Shown: positions 53,209-63,857, counted from the stretch's first letter. The stretch is DNA of 64,000 nt from Oscillatoria acuminata PCC 6304 (GCF_000317105.1 NC_019693.1:124001-188000); one strand, 5' to 3'. Notes: generated from the letters alone by a model not told the origin. Numbers and translations are program-made.

Positions 53209-53607
53209 ATGGTTAGAGTAACGATTGAGGAAATTCAACGGGATCCACTGAAATATTTGCGCCGAGTTGAAGGGGGTGAAACTTTAGTGATTGTGCGATC
53301 GCATGAGGCGATCGCCGAAATTCGACCCATTACTCCGAGTCAGCAATTGCGACCTTATGGGTTATGTACCGGAGAATTTGTCGTCCCCGATGATTTTGAT
53401 GCTCCTTTGCCCAACGAAGCGACGGACAAGCAAAAACTGTTCGAGCTTCTCGATCGCGAACTGCACCCAAGCCCCTACAAGCCCGACCCGGAACTCCAAC
53501 CCGAAAACTTTGAAAACGAGGGCCAGTGGCTGATCGCAGTCTTTGAGCGATACTTCAGTGCGATCGAACCCAGTGAAATACCAATCCAGCCACGGGAATC
53601 CATCTGA
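53209..53607 (+). CDS. Phd/YefM-like antitoxin with C-terminal extension
   Basis: 132 residues. N-terminus MVRVTIEEIQRDPLKYLRRV, GGETLVIVRSHEAIAEIRPI is a Phd-type DNA-binding antitoxin domain, then RPYGLCTGEFVVPDDFDAPLPN, where such antitoxins usually end after a short helix. Here about 60 more residues follow (KLFELLDRELHPSPYKPDPE, WLIAVFERYFSAIEPSEIP) that I do not recognise; a read-through into old downstream DNA or a fusion is possible. GAGG eight bases before ATG 53209. No toxin gene follows directly. Confidence 0.65.
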   Translation: MVRVTIEEIQRDPLKYLRRVEGGETLVIVRSHEAIAEIRPITPSQQLRPYGLCTGEFVVPDDFDAPLPNEATDKQKLFELLDRELHPSPYKPDPELQPENFENEGQWLIAVFERYFSAIEPSEIPIQPRESI

Positions 53608-53713
53608 GTTGACGAAACCCTGTTTGAGTAAGCTATAGAACCTGGTCTGACCCTTTTGATAACTGACAGATGACATGAGTTATAATTAATTAAAAATTTT
53701 AACTCATTCAGTG

Positions 53714-53977
53714 ATGGAAATTTCAAAAGTATCAGAAACAGGGCAGGTTATTATCCCCCCGGAAATGCGGAAGACTTATAGCTTGGAAGTGGGGACTGAA
53801 ATCATCTTGATTGATACGGGAAAAGGGATTTTGATTCAGCCAAAACAGCCTTTTCCTCCTACTACTTTAAATGAAGTTGCAGGGTGTTTGAAGTATCAAG
53901 GTTCTCCTAAAACCTTAGAGGAGATGGAGGCTGCAATTAGCAAGGGAGTTCAGGAGCAATGGCATGATTCCAGTTGA
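53714..53977 (+). CDS. AbrB/MazE-type antitoxin
   Basis: 87 residues. SpoVT/AbrB swapped-hairpin domain (ISKVSETGQVIIPPEMRKTY, LEVGTEIILIDTGKGILIQP) and a C-terminal toxin-binding tail (TTLNEVAGCLKYQGSPKTLE). ATG at 53714 (a GTG lies one codon earlier). Its end overlaps the PIN gene start by 14 bases. Confidence 0.87.
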   Translation: MEISKVSETGQVIIPPEMRKTYSLEVGTEIILIDTGKGILIQPKQPFPPTTLNEVAGCLKYQGSPKTLEEMEAAISKGVQEQWHDSS

Positions 53978-54356
53978 TACAAATATTGTGGTTAGACTTT
54001 TGACTCAAGATGATGAAGTTCAGTATCAAAAAAGTCTGCAAATTTTTCAAAACCCCAAAATTTTTATTCCGGATACCGTTATCCTAGAAACGGAATGGGT
54101 GCTAAGATTTGCTTATCAGTTTAAGCCTCCCCAAGTTTGTTCGGCTTTACGAAAACTTTTGGGACTGCCAAATGTTTACTTAACTCGCTCTATAGTAGTT
54201 CATCAAGCTCTGCTATGGCATGAAACGGGTTTGGATTTTGCTGATGCTTTTCATTTAGCCCAAAGTCAGGATTGCGAGAAGTTCTACACTTTTGATGAGA
54301 AATTAATTAAAAAGGCCAGAGGGATAACAAATTGTGAGGTCAAAAAACCCGACTAG
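53964..54356 (+). CDS. PIN-domain toxin (VapC-like)
   Basis: 130 residues. PIN acidic residues: Asp in IPVDTNIVVRLL, Glu in ILETEWVLR, Asp pair in GLDFADAFHLAQ, Asp in FYTFDEKLIKKA. Complete, paired with the AbrB/MazE-like antitoxin upstream. Closes the toxin-antitoxin island on the right. Confidence 0.9.
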   Translation: MIPVDTNIVVRLLTQDDEVQYQKSLQIFQNPKIFIPDTVILETEWVLRFAYQFKPPQVCSALRKLLGLPNVYLTRSIVVHQALLWHETGLDFADAFHLAQSQDCEKFYTFDEKLIKKARGITNCEVKKPD

Positions 54357-54528
54357 AGTTCTTGATGCTGGTGGGGTGGCAAAGAGTTCAAAATCCTTGA
54401 AGACTTGTAGGGTTTGGTACGAGAGGGCAACCCCTGAAGGGGTTACTACAAACGTTCGGATTATTAGGATGATAGACCATTGAAATAAAAAGAGTACAGG
54501 GCCTTTCCCATACTCTTCAACTAAAATA

Positions 54529-56592
54529 TTAGGGTTGAATCCGTTTTGCTTTCGACTCATGATACTCTCGGACTTGACGCGATCGCACCCAATGAGGATA
54601 AATCATTTTCCATAACGGAATCGCTGTTCCTCCGATTAGCAAAATCCCCCAATAATGGGATAAAATTCTCCCATTCAACGCTAACCCTAGGCTGATTCCT
54701 AATCCCACCGTCAGCAGAACAATTCTCCCCGCAAAATTAGTCCAAACCTGGCTGATTTTGAGTTTAACATTCGGTGACAAAGGGGAGATTTTGCCCTGTT
54801 CTATTTCATCGAAAACCGCACCCGCAACGCCTCCTGCTACAATAATTAAACCCATCCATACCAGGAATGCCCAAGCATTGGAGAAGGAACCGCTGCCATC
54901 CAGAATTGGCCCTACAGCAAACATTACCCCAGCGATCGCCCCCGCCAGGGTTTTGGATACATCTCTAGCCGTTCCCATCCCCCGCAATCGACTGATTAAT
55001 TCCTCGGTGACAATTGCAGCATAAGCACCGATTAAAGCACCCAGAATGGCCATCCAAAAGGCAGAACCTATGGCTTCTTCTACTATTTCAGACAAAGACA
55101 GGGAAGGGTCATCGTTCCCATAAATGATTACACTTACAGGTACAGTTACTACACCAATAATGCTCCCGGCGAGCGCACCCGCCGCAGCCGGACCCGGCTT
55201 CCGGGAAGCGCTTTTCGCCCCAATCCTAAAAAGCAAAATCCCGGAAAACAACAACAGAACAACCAGCATTCCCAAACCCGAAGCCGTTATCCATCGGATC
55301 CCGTCCCCCACAACATTTACAGGTTGAGTCCATCCCGTATTCAGGGCTAAACCCAGCAAAATTCCCAGCCAAGGATAGGGTAATTTTATCTCTTCTACAG
55401 GTTCCGGCGCGGTTTGAACTTTAAGGGGGAATCGATATAATTTTTGGTCGGAATTTGTCTGTAATAATAATTCACGCTCATAAATGCGATCGGCCATCAA
55501 ATTGCGGGTATCTACCGTGATGGTACATTCAACTTGATTCCCTTTAAACCGGACTGGTTCAATTTTAATCCAGGGATGATTATTTTTGGAAAAGTAGCCA
55601 TCTCTGCGATAAGGAGCCACCTGCCATCTCCCCGTTAGCATCGTTCCGGGAACCGGATTTTTAATCGAAATCGTTTGGGTAATCGGTTCTCCCAACTTCG
55701 TTCCGCGAAACTGCACCAACTGATGACTAGAAATCACCTGCGGCGTGCGACTAATCTCAATCGGCGTTAACACTTCCAGGGCCGTTTCTGCATTGGTGTA
55801 ACGGTCTTTTGGCTTGGGTTCCACCATTTTTTCCAGCCATTGAATCCAACCCAGACTAATTGTAGGAACCCGTTTGCGAAAGTGAATCCGATAACTGGGG
55901 TCAATTAACTCCCCAATCTCCATCGATTTTGTCCCCGTCAGTAAACAAATTAAAGTGGCTCCCACCCCATATAAATCCGAGGCGGGAGTCAGTTCCCGAT
56001 TAAATAATTGCTCCGGTGGCATAAACCCCAGAGTCCCTTTAACAATGCTACTAACTGCAACTTCTCCCTCGCCAATATGAGCAAATCCAAAATCCACCAA
56101 ATAGACATTCATCTGTTGATCTACCAGAATATTTTCCGGTTTGATATCCCGATGAATCACCGCTGGGAGGCGATTTTGGAGATAAACTAAAATCGACAAC
56201 AGGGCGACTGCAATCTCTTTGACTTGGATGGGGTGCCAGGTGCGCTGTTGCGCCAGGGATTCTGCTGGTTTGTACTCCTGAACCATACAGAATCCTCGGG
56301 GACTTTCAAACGAATCCAAATAGCGGGGAATTCCGGGATGATTTAGCCCCTGAAGCACTTGAATTTCACGCTGATATGCCTCATAACCCGCCCACCCCGC
56401 ATCACTGGTACTGGCAAACTGAAACTGTTTAATTGCCACTAAATCAGCCGGATCGGGAGTGACATCGGGAGTGGGTGCGGAGGTTCCAGTCCGACTCGCC
56501 AGGTAAGTCACGCGACCCCCAGCGCGGTTGTGACCCAATTCTCGGATAACCTGATAGCCGTACTCACCAAAATCTGGAAGATTACTCATCAT
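54529..56592 (-). CDS. Membrane Ser/Thr protein kinase with multi-TM C-terminus
   Basis: 687 residues. N-terminal kinase (~10-285) with an atypical glycine loop (LGHNRAGGRVTYLA), VAIKQFQF lysine, catalytic HRDIKPEN, VDFGFA and the APE-like PPEQLF; a middle beta-rich segment (VQFRGTKLGEPITQTISIKN, an Ig-like/accessory domain) and a C-terminal part with about seven TM helices including a glycine-rich AAAGALAGSIIGVVTVPVSV and AGAIAGVMFAVGPI. Probably senses membrane or envelope state; substrate unknown. Two ATGs in a row at the start (56592, 56589). Confidence 0.87.
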   Translation of the reverse strand: MMSNLPDFGEYGYQVIRELGHNRAGGRVTYLASRTGTSAPTPDVTPDPADLVAIKQFQFASTSDAGWAGYEAYQREIQVLQGLNHPGIPRYLDSFESPRGFCMVQEYKPAESLAQQRTWHPIQVKEIAVALLSILVYLQNRLPAVIHRDIKPENILVDQQMNVYLVDFGFAHIGEGEVAVSSIVKGTLGFMPPEQLFNRELTPASDLYGVGATLICLLTGTKSMEIGELIDPSYRIHFRKRVPTISLGWIQWLEKMVEPKPKDRYTNAETALEVLTPIEISRTPQVISSHQLVQFRGTKLGEPITQTISIKNPVPGTMLTGRWQVAPYRRDGYFSKNNHPWIKIEPVRFKGNQVECTITVDTRNLMADRIYERELLLQTNSDQKLYRFPLKVQTAPEPVEEIKLPYPWLGILLGLALNTGWTQPVNVVGDGIRWITASGLGMLVVLLLFSGILLFRIGAKSASRKPGPAAAGALAGSIIGVVTVPVSVIIYGNDDPSLSLSEIVEEAIGSAFWMAILGALIGAYAAIVTEELISRLRGMGTARDVSKTLAGAIAGVMFAVGPILDGSGSFSNAWAFLVWMGLIIVAGGVAGAVFDEIEQGKISPLSPNVKLKISQVWTNFAGRIVLLTVGLGISLGLALNGRILSHYWGILLIGGTAIPLWKMIYPHWVRSRQVREYHESKAKRIQP

Positions 56593-56654
56593 AATGTGTT
56601 CGCAGGGATGCCGGTAGGACTATTGTACTGCGATCGCATTAGTGATGGGGTGAG

Positions 56655-56746
56655 GGGTTGGGGGGGATGGGGAAGATGGGGAGGATGGGGGGGATGGGGG
56701 AGACCGCCAATCGAGATGGGGAGGATGGGGGAGATGGGGGAGAGAG
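56655..56746. repeat. GATGGGG(A)G tandem, G-rich tract
   Basis: About ten GATGGGGAGGATGGGG-like units in a 90-bp stretch of almost pure purines on this strand, with many GGGG runs that could form G-quadruplexes. The same motif in the other orientation is at 56975-56998 and 61214-61256. Confidence 0.75.
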
Positions 56747-56747
56747 A

Positions 56748-56990
56748 CTAGGTTGTTTACGCTTCCGGTCCCCTCCCCTTGGCAAGGGGAGGGTTAGGGT
56801 GGGGTTCTTCTGAGGTGGCGATCGCCTCATAACGCGCTCTTTCGGGCTTAAGCGCCTGTATGGAGGTTGGTCCAACCTCTTTCTTCTTGATGTGGCTTTG
56901 CCACGTCAAGAAGACCCCACCTGACGCCTCCCCTTGGCAAGGGGAGGGGACCGGAGACGTAAAAAACCTAGTCTCCCCCATCCTCCCCAT
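56748..56990. mobile_element. MITE-like CCGGTCCCCTCCCC element, inverted copy
   Basis: Ends GTTTACGCTTCCGGTCCCCT and (opposite strand) GTTTTTTACGTCTCCGGTCC, inside GGTTAGGGTGGGGTTCTTCT and ATGTGGCTTTGCCACGTC. Same family as 37617-37895 and 63460-63750. Confidence 0.75.
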
Positions 56991-57005
56991 CCTCCCCAAA
57001 ACAAG

Positions 57006-57034
57006 AAGGGGAGGCCCATAAAAGACCTCCCCTT
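57006..57034 (-). terminator. petH terminator hairpin
   Basis: Arms AAGGGGAGG and CCTCCCCTT around an 11-base loop, followed on the minus strand by CTTGTTTTGG, 46 bp after the petH stop. Confidence 0.7.
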
Positions 57035-57079
57035 ATGCAGAGATGAAGTAGAAATTAAGCGGCGATCGCCCAGTAAACC

Positions 57080-58318
<1,239 letters not shown>

Positions 58319-58479
58319 TCAAAGAACTGTTTTCGGGCAAGGGGTTGAGAGGTGCCGGAGGCTGACTCTGAAAGCCAGTTGCAGATCCGAGAAATCTGCG
58401 ATCGCCCTCTCTCCTCCCGTTGTCCGGTGATGATTATCCCTTTATCCTGTCGATGAAGGGATCTTTAAAAAGACTATTA

Positions 58480-58770
58480 CTAGATTACAGCCCGATGTCC
58501 CCGTACTGACCTTGTGCCGAAGAAAGCAAGGTGTCAGGCGTCCATTGAGGCGATTTAGCCATTGCACAGCGCCTTCAGGGACGGTTTGCTCCCCCAATCC
58601 AGCAGGAGATTCGCGGGAACTGGACCCGGATCAGGGGCAGTCCGCCCTTCGAGGGGATCACTCCCATGCCCCCAGCCCATTGATGCCCCTATTCTGAAAG
58701 GAGGGACATCGAGGGGCTTGATCCCGCGACCCTGAACTCAGGGGCATCAAGAGCCTAAAACTCGGACCAA
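58480..58770. ncRNA. Structured intergenic region between petH and prk (RNA candidate)
   Basis: The 677-bp gap between petH and prk has a GC-richer part (58500-58755) with a perfect 11-bp inverted repeat TTGATGCCCCT (58680-58690) / AGGGGCATCAA (58740-58750) and inner pairs such as AGGGGAT/ATCACTCCC. It could be a leader, a small RNA or just a remnant. No protein frame is convincing. Confidence 0.3.
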
Positions 58771-58977
58771 AAAACTTTTGACAATTCTCCAAAAGCATGA
58801 GATATAAGGCTTAGGGCGAATCTTGATCCCCGATCGCCAGTGCGTTCTGGGTCAGGAGCATGGACTCAATTGAGTAAAGTTACACGCTGTATGTCAAGAT
58901 AGAATCAATTTTATTGTCCTTTAATACGCAATAAACCGTAGCATAGGTACAAAGAGCAAGATCGATAGAGGGAATCT

Positions 58978-59982
58978 ATGACCAGTAAGCCGGAAAGCGT
59001 GGTTCTAATTGGTGTTGCCGGAGACTCCGGATGCGGCAAATCGACATTCCTGCACCGACTAAAAGACCTATTTGGAGAAGAACTGATGACCGTCATCTGC
59101 TTGGATGACTATCACAGTTTAGACCGCAAACAGCGGAAAGAGCATGGGGTCACAGCGCTTGACCCGAGAGCGAATAACTTTGATTTGATGTATGAACAAG
59201 TAAAAGCGCTAAAGAACGGTCAGGGGGTTAACAAGCCTATCTATAACCACGAAACTGGCATGATCGATCCACCTGAACGGGTGGAACCGAATCACATTAT
59301 CGTGATTGAAGGGCTGCATCCCATTTATGATGAGCGGGTTCGCTCCCTGCTCGATTTCAGCGTCTACCTCGATATCAGTGATGAGGTAAAGATTGCCTGG
59401 AAAATTCAACGGGACATGGCAGAACGCGGTCACCGTTATGAAGATGTTTTAGCATCGATTAACTCCCGTCGTCCTGACTTTAGCGCCTACATTGAACCGC
59501 AAAAAGCTCATGCTGATGTGGTCATCCGGGTGTTACCGACTAACTTAATCCCCGATGACAAAGAACGGAAGGTTCTGCGGGTGCAGATGATCCAACGGTA
59601 CGGGGTTCACGGCATGGATCCAGTTTATCTGTTTGATGAGGGTTCGACGATTAATTGGACGCCTTGTGGACGTAAACTCACCTGTTCCTACCCAGGGATC
59701 AAAATGGCCTACGGACCGGATGCTTTTGAGGGTCATGAAGTCTCGATTTTAGAAGTAGACGGTCAGTTCGAGAATTTAGAGGAGATGATCTATATTGAAA
59801 GTCACCTCAGTAACACCTCTACTAAGTTTTACGGGGAATTGACCGAACTGTTGCTCCAGCACCCCACCTATCCGGGTTCTAACAATGGTACAGGTTTGTT
59901 CCAAGTGCTCACGGGTCTGAAGATGCGGGCCGCCTACGAGCGCTTGACTTCCAAGGAAGCAAAAATAGCAGCGAAGGTGTAA
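58978..59982 (+). CDS. prk: Phosphoribulokinase
   Basis: Calvin cycle enzyme that phosphorylates ribulose 5-phosphate. 334 residues, full length. P-loop GDSGCGKST (15-23) with the redox Cys19 and its partner Cys41 (VICLDDY), substrate-binding RANNFDLM region, Walker B-like IVIEGLHPIYD, and the second cysteine pair Cys230/Cys236 in WTPCGRKLTCS that forms a regulatory disulfide and contacts GAPDH/CP12. GAGGGAA before ATG 58978. Followed by a clear terminator. Confidence 0.98.
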   Translation: MTSKPESVVLIGVAGDSGCGKSTFLHRLKDLFGEELMTVICLDDYHSLDRKQRKEHGVTALDPRANNFDLMYEQVKALKNGQGVNKPIYNHETGMIDPPERVEPNHIIVIEGLHPIYDERVRSLLDFSVYLDISDEVKIAWKIQRDMAERGHRYEDVLASINSRRPDFSAYIEPQKAHADVVIRVLPTNLIPDDKERKVLRVQMIQRYGVHGMDPVYLFDEGSTINWTPCGRKLTCSYPGIKMAYGPDAFEGHEVSILEVDGQFENLEEMIYIESHLSNTSTKFYGELTELLLQHPTYPGSNNGTGLFQVLTGLKMRAAYERLTSKEAKIAAKV

Positions 59983-60017
59983 GAGTTGCGAGTTTGAAAT
60001 TTCCACCCATCCATCGA

Positions 60018-60053
60018 CGCGAGAGGCTAATCCTAGCTTCTCGCGTTTTTTTG
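60018..60053 (+). terminator. Rho-independent terminator of prk
   Basis: Stem CGCGAGA (60018-60024) / TCTCGCG (60039-60045) with loop and a run of seven T at 60046-60052. Confidence 0.9.
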
Positions 60054-60074
60054 GGGGGGTGAATAGGGCGGCAG

Positions 60075-60200
60075 TAATACGGAATCCGGTTGTCAAAGGT
60101 TTGCAAAAACCCGCAGGCTGAAGCCCGGAGGCTATACGGACGAAGCCCGCCTGCGCGGGCTAATTTGGAAAACCGACTTTTAACAACCGGATTTGGTATA
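60075..60200. mobile_element. MITE-like element, TAATACGGAAT family, intact copy
   Basis: 126 bp. Ends TAATACGGAATCCGGTTGTC and (opposite strand) TATACCAAATCCGGTTGTTA; inner GCCCGCCTGCGCGGGC. Starts 92 bp after the prk stop, the one copy here that does not touch a stop codon. Confidence 0.88.
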
Positions 60201-60201
60201 A

Positions 60202-60371
60202 GGGAACTCCAAAAAATAAAATCTCCAAAATGTTCGTTCGTAGTGACGGATCAACGGAGTAGTGTTTCTTGTAGGGGCGCAATGCGCAGGCCCCAAGGGC
60301 CTGCGCATTGCGCCCCTACAGATACCTTCCTTTCAGTTGAACGGTTGGATGATTTATATTGTGCAATCCCC
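60202..60371. mobile_element. 170-bp MITE, copy 2 (inverted relative to 13273-13442)
   Basis: Same 170-bp length, same ends and hairpin as 13273-13442, in the other orientation and only one base after the preceding MITE. With 60075-60200 and the terminator it fills the gap 59983-60386. Confidence 0.88.
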
Positions 60372-60386
60372 TAAGTTAAATGGGAC

Positions 60387-61064
60387 TCATTGCGATCGCC
60401 GATATTCTACCCGCAGTTGTTTAATCGGATTATCCGCGTCAAAAAATTCGTGCCGTTCGATTTCTGCCAGTCCCCAGTTCTCAAATTCGGCAAGGTCCCG
60501 GTCAGAAAGGGGCCAAGGCGGACCCTCGGGTTTGCTGTCGTTGTCGCGATGGCGGGTGATGATTAGCAGGGTTCCTCCGGGGGCCACTAATGCCGCGATC
60601 GCCTCGATGATTTGCGATCGCACCTCAAGGGGTAACGCTTGAATATTCCGACTGTCTTCCACTAAATCAAACTGTCCCCGCCATGCTGGGTCTAAATTAA
60701 AGAAGTCCGCAACGCAGTAATTCACCGAGGAATCGGGAAATCGTTGGCGACACCAGGCGATCGCTGTGGGGGAAATATCAAAGGCGGTGACATCAAATCC
60801 TTGGGCGGCTAAGGTTTCGGCATCATCACCTAAACCACATCCGGTGACTAAGGCAGAACGACCCTCTGGGGAAAGCGGGCGATCGCTTAACCAACTTTCC
60901 AGAACCGGATGGGGGGTCAATTTGGCCCAAGGCACTTGTCCTGCATCTCCTTGGGCTTCGGCATATAAAATATCAAACCATGCCGAGGGGTCCGATTGCG
61001 CCAGGGATTGATTGGCTAATTTTTGGACTTTTTCCCGGAGGGTTTGAGGTTGTTGTTCAAACAT
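60387..61064 (-). CDS. Class I SAM-dependent methyltransferase (TPMT-like)
   Basis: 225 residues. SAM-binding loop VTGCGLGDDAETLA, acidic loop VTAFDISPTAIAWCRQRFP, then YCVADFFNLDPAW and DLVEDSRNIQALP, with LVAPGGTLLIITRHRD. The pattern is near that of thiopurine methyltransferase-like enzymes; substrate unknown. I chose ATG at 61064 (MFEQQPQTLREK) over 61106, since the added residues look unlike the family. Confidence 0.85.
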   Translation of the reverse strand: MFEQQPQTLREKVQKLANQSLAQSDPSAWFDILYAEAQGDAGQVPWAKLTPHPVLESWLSDRPLSPEGRSALVTGCGLGDDAETLAAQGFDVTAFDISPTAIAWCRQRFPDSSVNYCVADFFNLDPAWRGQFDLVEDSRNIQALPLEVRSQIIEAIAALVAPGGTLLIITRHRDNDSKPEGPPWPLSDRDLAEFENWGLAEIERHEFFDADNPIKQLRVEYRRSQ

Positions 61065-61213
61065 GAGGTTTGTTTTTTCAGAATGAATTGAGGAGGAGTA
61101 GAGCAATTCCTCAGAAGTAACTTTACGTTTATTATCCCTTAAGGGAGAAAAAGAACGCCTTCAGGCGTTACTACGAACTAAGAAGGATAACGACTGAAGG
61201 CGTTACTCCGTAA

Positions 61214-61256
61214 ATCCTCCCCATCTCCCCCATCCTCCCCATCTCCCCTATCTCCC
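61214..61256. repeat. CTCCCCATC tandem tract
   Basis: Four to five units CTCCCCCATCCTCCCCATCT; complement of the G-rich tract at 56655-56746. It ends at the stop of the AAA ATPase gene. Confidence 0.7.
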
Positions 61257-61258
61257 AA

Positions 61259-63136
61259 CTAAGCCGATCGCTGTTGGTTTAACACATCGTAAGCATAGGC
61301 AAAATCCTCGGTGGTAATCCGAATTTGCGCCGGATCGCTCATGCCGATCGCCCGATAACGGCGGATGGCTTCGACGGCAGCGCGATCGCCTAATAAGGCC
61401 AAATCTGCTCCATTCCATCCTTCCGTAACCGTTGCCCAATGAGACAAATCTACCTCGGACAAGGGACGTTCCTGATTGTGGACTTGCAAAATCCCTAAGC
61501 GACTGTCTACATCGGGTAAATCCACCATCAGTTGTAAGTCGAAGCGTCCCGCCCGCAGGAGGGCTGAATCCATTGCTTCGGGACGATTTGTCGCCCCAAT
61601 GACTAGAATATTAGACCCGGTTGCCAAGCCGTCTAGTTCTACGAGTAATTGGCCGACTACGCGATCGCTGACTCCCGAATCCCCCGTATGCTGCCCTCTC
61701 GCTGGGGCTAAGGTATCGATTTCATCAATAAACACCACACAGGGCGATGCTTGGCGGGCTTTGGTAAATAATTCCCGAACCGCTTGTTCACTCGCCCCCA
61801 CCCACTTACTGAGTAATTCCGGTCCATTGATACAAATAAAATTCGCTTTTGCTTGGGAAGCGACGGCTTTAGCTAACAGGGTTTTGCCGGTTCCTGGAGG
61901 ACCCCAGAGCAGAATTCCTTTGGGCGATCGGGCTTTGGTTTGTAAATACAATTCCCGATTAATCAGCGCCCCTTCTACTGCTTCTCGCAGGGTCTGTTTA
62001 ATGTTCTCCAATCCGCCAATTTCATCCCATGAAACATGAGGAGATTGCACTTCCACGGACCGCAAAACTGCTGGTTTGACTGCTTTGAGGGCTTCTAAAA
62101 AATCCCCCTGCTGCACTGTCATTGTCTCCGGAATCTCTGCCTCAATGGAAGGCACTTGACGACGGAGGGCAGTATAGGCGGCTTTTTGACAAACCGCTTT
62201 CAAATCGGCCCCCACAAATCCGGTGGCTAATTCGGCAATTTCGGCTAACTGCACTGTTTCATCTAAAGGCATTGCACTGGTGAGAATTTCTAAGATTTCC
62301 AACCGTCCGGCGCAGTCGGGGACTCGAAACTGCACTTCGCGATCGAACCGTCCCGGACGACGCAAGGCTGGATCGAGGGCATCCGGTCGATTGGTGGCAG
62401 CAAGGACAATCACCCCTTGAGTTTGAGCAAATCCATCCATTAAGCCTAATAATTGGGCGACTAGACGTTTTTCTACTTCTCCCTCAACTTGAGAGCGATC
62501 GGGTGCTAAACTGTCAATCTCATCAATAAAAATAATACAAGGCGCACTGTTCACCGCTTGGTCAAAAATCGCCCGCAGTTTTTGCTCCGCTTCGCCATAA
62601 TACTTGCTCATCACTTCTGGCCCAACTAAATCAATATAGTTAACGCCCAATTCTGAGGCTAAAGCGCGAGCCGTTAAAGTTTTGCCCGTCCCTGGAGGTC
62701 CAACTAACAATACCCCTCGGGTCGGTTCTAATCCAATTTTTTCTAATAAATCGGGACGTTTTAAAGGCATCCCAATCAGTTCTTTCAATTCGTTTAAAAC
62801 TTCTCGAAGTCCGCCAATATCTTTTATCGAAGAACCCGATTTTTGGGGCTTCGACACCCCGGGAGTAGGGGATGTAAAGTTTGATCCGCCACCTGTTGAA
62901 CGAGGACCCGTTGAACGCGGACCTGGTGGCGTTCGGAAAGGACTGGCATCGACAGAAACCCCACCCGTCGAGACTCCCACATTCCCAGTCCGGGGAATCG
63001 CGCCAGTACGGGGTATGCTACTAATCGGACGAGTACGGAACTGCATATCTGCTTTAAGTTCTCCAGCTTCTATTTTCTCTTCCAAGGTTTTCGCCAGTTC
63101 TAGTAACTGTTCAAACCCTTTAAATAAATCGTTCAT
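61259..63136 (-). CDS. CDC48-like double-AAA ATPase
   Basis: 625 residues with two AAA modules. D1: GVLLVGPPGTGKT, IIFIDEIDSLAPDR, sensor ATNRPDALD, arginine fingers in RRPGRFDREV. D2: GILLWGPPGTGKTLLAKAVA, VVFIDEIDTLAPARG, ATNRPEAMD, RAGRFD. The N-terminal ~110 residues are a short coiled coil (LLELAKTLEEKIEAG) and a Ser/Gly/Pro-rich low-complexity stretch (SPFRTPPGPRSTG), not the CDC48 N domain, so cofactor or substrate use must differ. Unfoldase or remodelling role expected; partner unknown. Start ATG at 63136. Confidence 0.9.
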   Translation of the reverse strand: MNDLFKGFEQLLELAKTLEEKIEAGELKADMQFRTRPISSIPRTGAIPRTGNVGVSTGGVSVDASPFRTPPGPRSTGPRSTGGGSNFTSPTPGVSKPQKSGSSIKDIGGLREVLNELKELIGMPLKRPDLLEKIGLEPTRGVLLVGPPGTGKTLTARALASELGVNYIDLVGPEVMSKYYGEAEQKLRAIFDQAVNSAPCIIFIDEIDSLAPDRSQVEGEVEKRLVAQLLGLMDGFAQTQGVIVLAATNRPDALDPALRRPGRFDREVQFRVPDCAGRLEILEILTSAMPLDETVQLAEIAELATGFVGADLKAVCQKAAYTALRRQVPSIEAEIPETMTVQQGDFLEALKAVKPAVLRSVEVQSPHVSWDEIGGLENIKQTLREAVEGALINRELYLQTKARSPKGILLWGPPGTGKTLLAKAVASQAKANFICINGPELLSKWVGASEQAVRELFTKARQASPCVVFIDEIDTLAPARGQHTGDSGVSDRVVGQLLVELDGLATGSNILVIGATNRPEAMDSALLRAGRFDLQLMVDLPDVDSRLGILQVHNQERPLSEVDLSHWATVTEGWNGADLALLGDRAAVEAIRRYRAIGMSDPAQIRITTEDFAYAYDVLNQQRSA

Positions 63137-63414
63137 GAATCGTTCTCCCTAATGATTAACAGTTCCGTTCTTTACCCGATTAGTTTGGGTATAAAATGCA
63201 GCAATTTACCGCATTAAGCTCTACCCTAAGATATGGAAAAAGCCCCGGAATTGTTTAAGGGAGGTTACTTTCAATCTAACGATTTATCCCTTAAATAGTC
63301 TTCCTCATAAAGGCTGATTTTATAGGGCTGGGGTCCCTATATCCCAAGGTGTAGAGTCGATTAGATTAAATCTTAGCATTTTTTGAAACCCCCTCCCCCC
63401 TCATATAATGGCGG

Positions 63415-63835
63415 AGCCATGATATGCCCAATTAGAGGTTCTGCCGCCTGTTTAAGTGCTATATAAACTCCCCTTCCGGTCCCCTCCCCTGTGTCTTGGT
63501 CCGGGTTAGGGTGGGGTTCTCTTGACTTGGCTTTGCAAGTCAAGAGGAATGAGTGGGTGGAGGGTCTCCAGTGAGATGGCGATCGCCACTGATCCAAAGA
63601 AATAGGTTGGACCCATCTCTATACAGACGCTTAAACCGTTAAGGGTGCGTTGTGTGGCGGTAAGCGAAGCTATCCCGTAGGCGATCGCCTCCAAGAGGAC
63701 CCCACCCTAACCCTCCCCTTGCCAAGGGGAGGGGACCGGAAGTAAAAACCCTACTCTATACAGCCCACCCTCTCCCCCTCGTATCATGGCTCTGCCGTGA
63801 TACGCACTCTCGGCGGCTCTGCCGCCTGTTTACAT
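63415..63835. mobile_element. MITE-like CCGGTCCCCTCCCC element with flanking GGCTCTGCC repeats
   Basis: Central part 63460-63750 with ends CCTTCCGGTCCCCTCCCC and (opposite strand) GGGTTTTTACTTCCGGTCCC, inner GAGGAATGAGTGGGTGGAG and GGCGATCGCC as in 37590-37990. Small palindromes ATCATGGCTCTGCCGTGAT-like (63782) and GGCGGCTCTGCCGCC flank it. No gene seen in 63137-63857. Confidence 0.75.
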
Positions 63836-63857
63836 TTTATACAATCCCAATCCCCAA

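Noticed and set aside
58600-58760. tRNA or 6S RNA gene in the petH-prk gap
   Set aside because: No TTCGANNC-type T-loop or cloverleaf could be fitted, and no known 6S landmarks were recognised.
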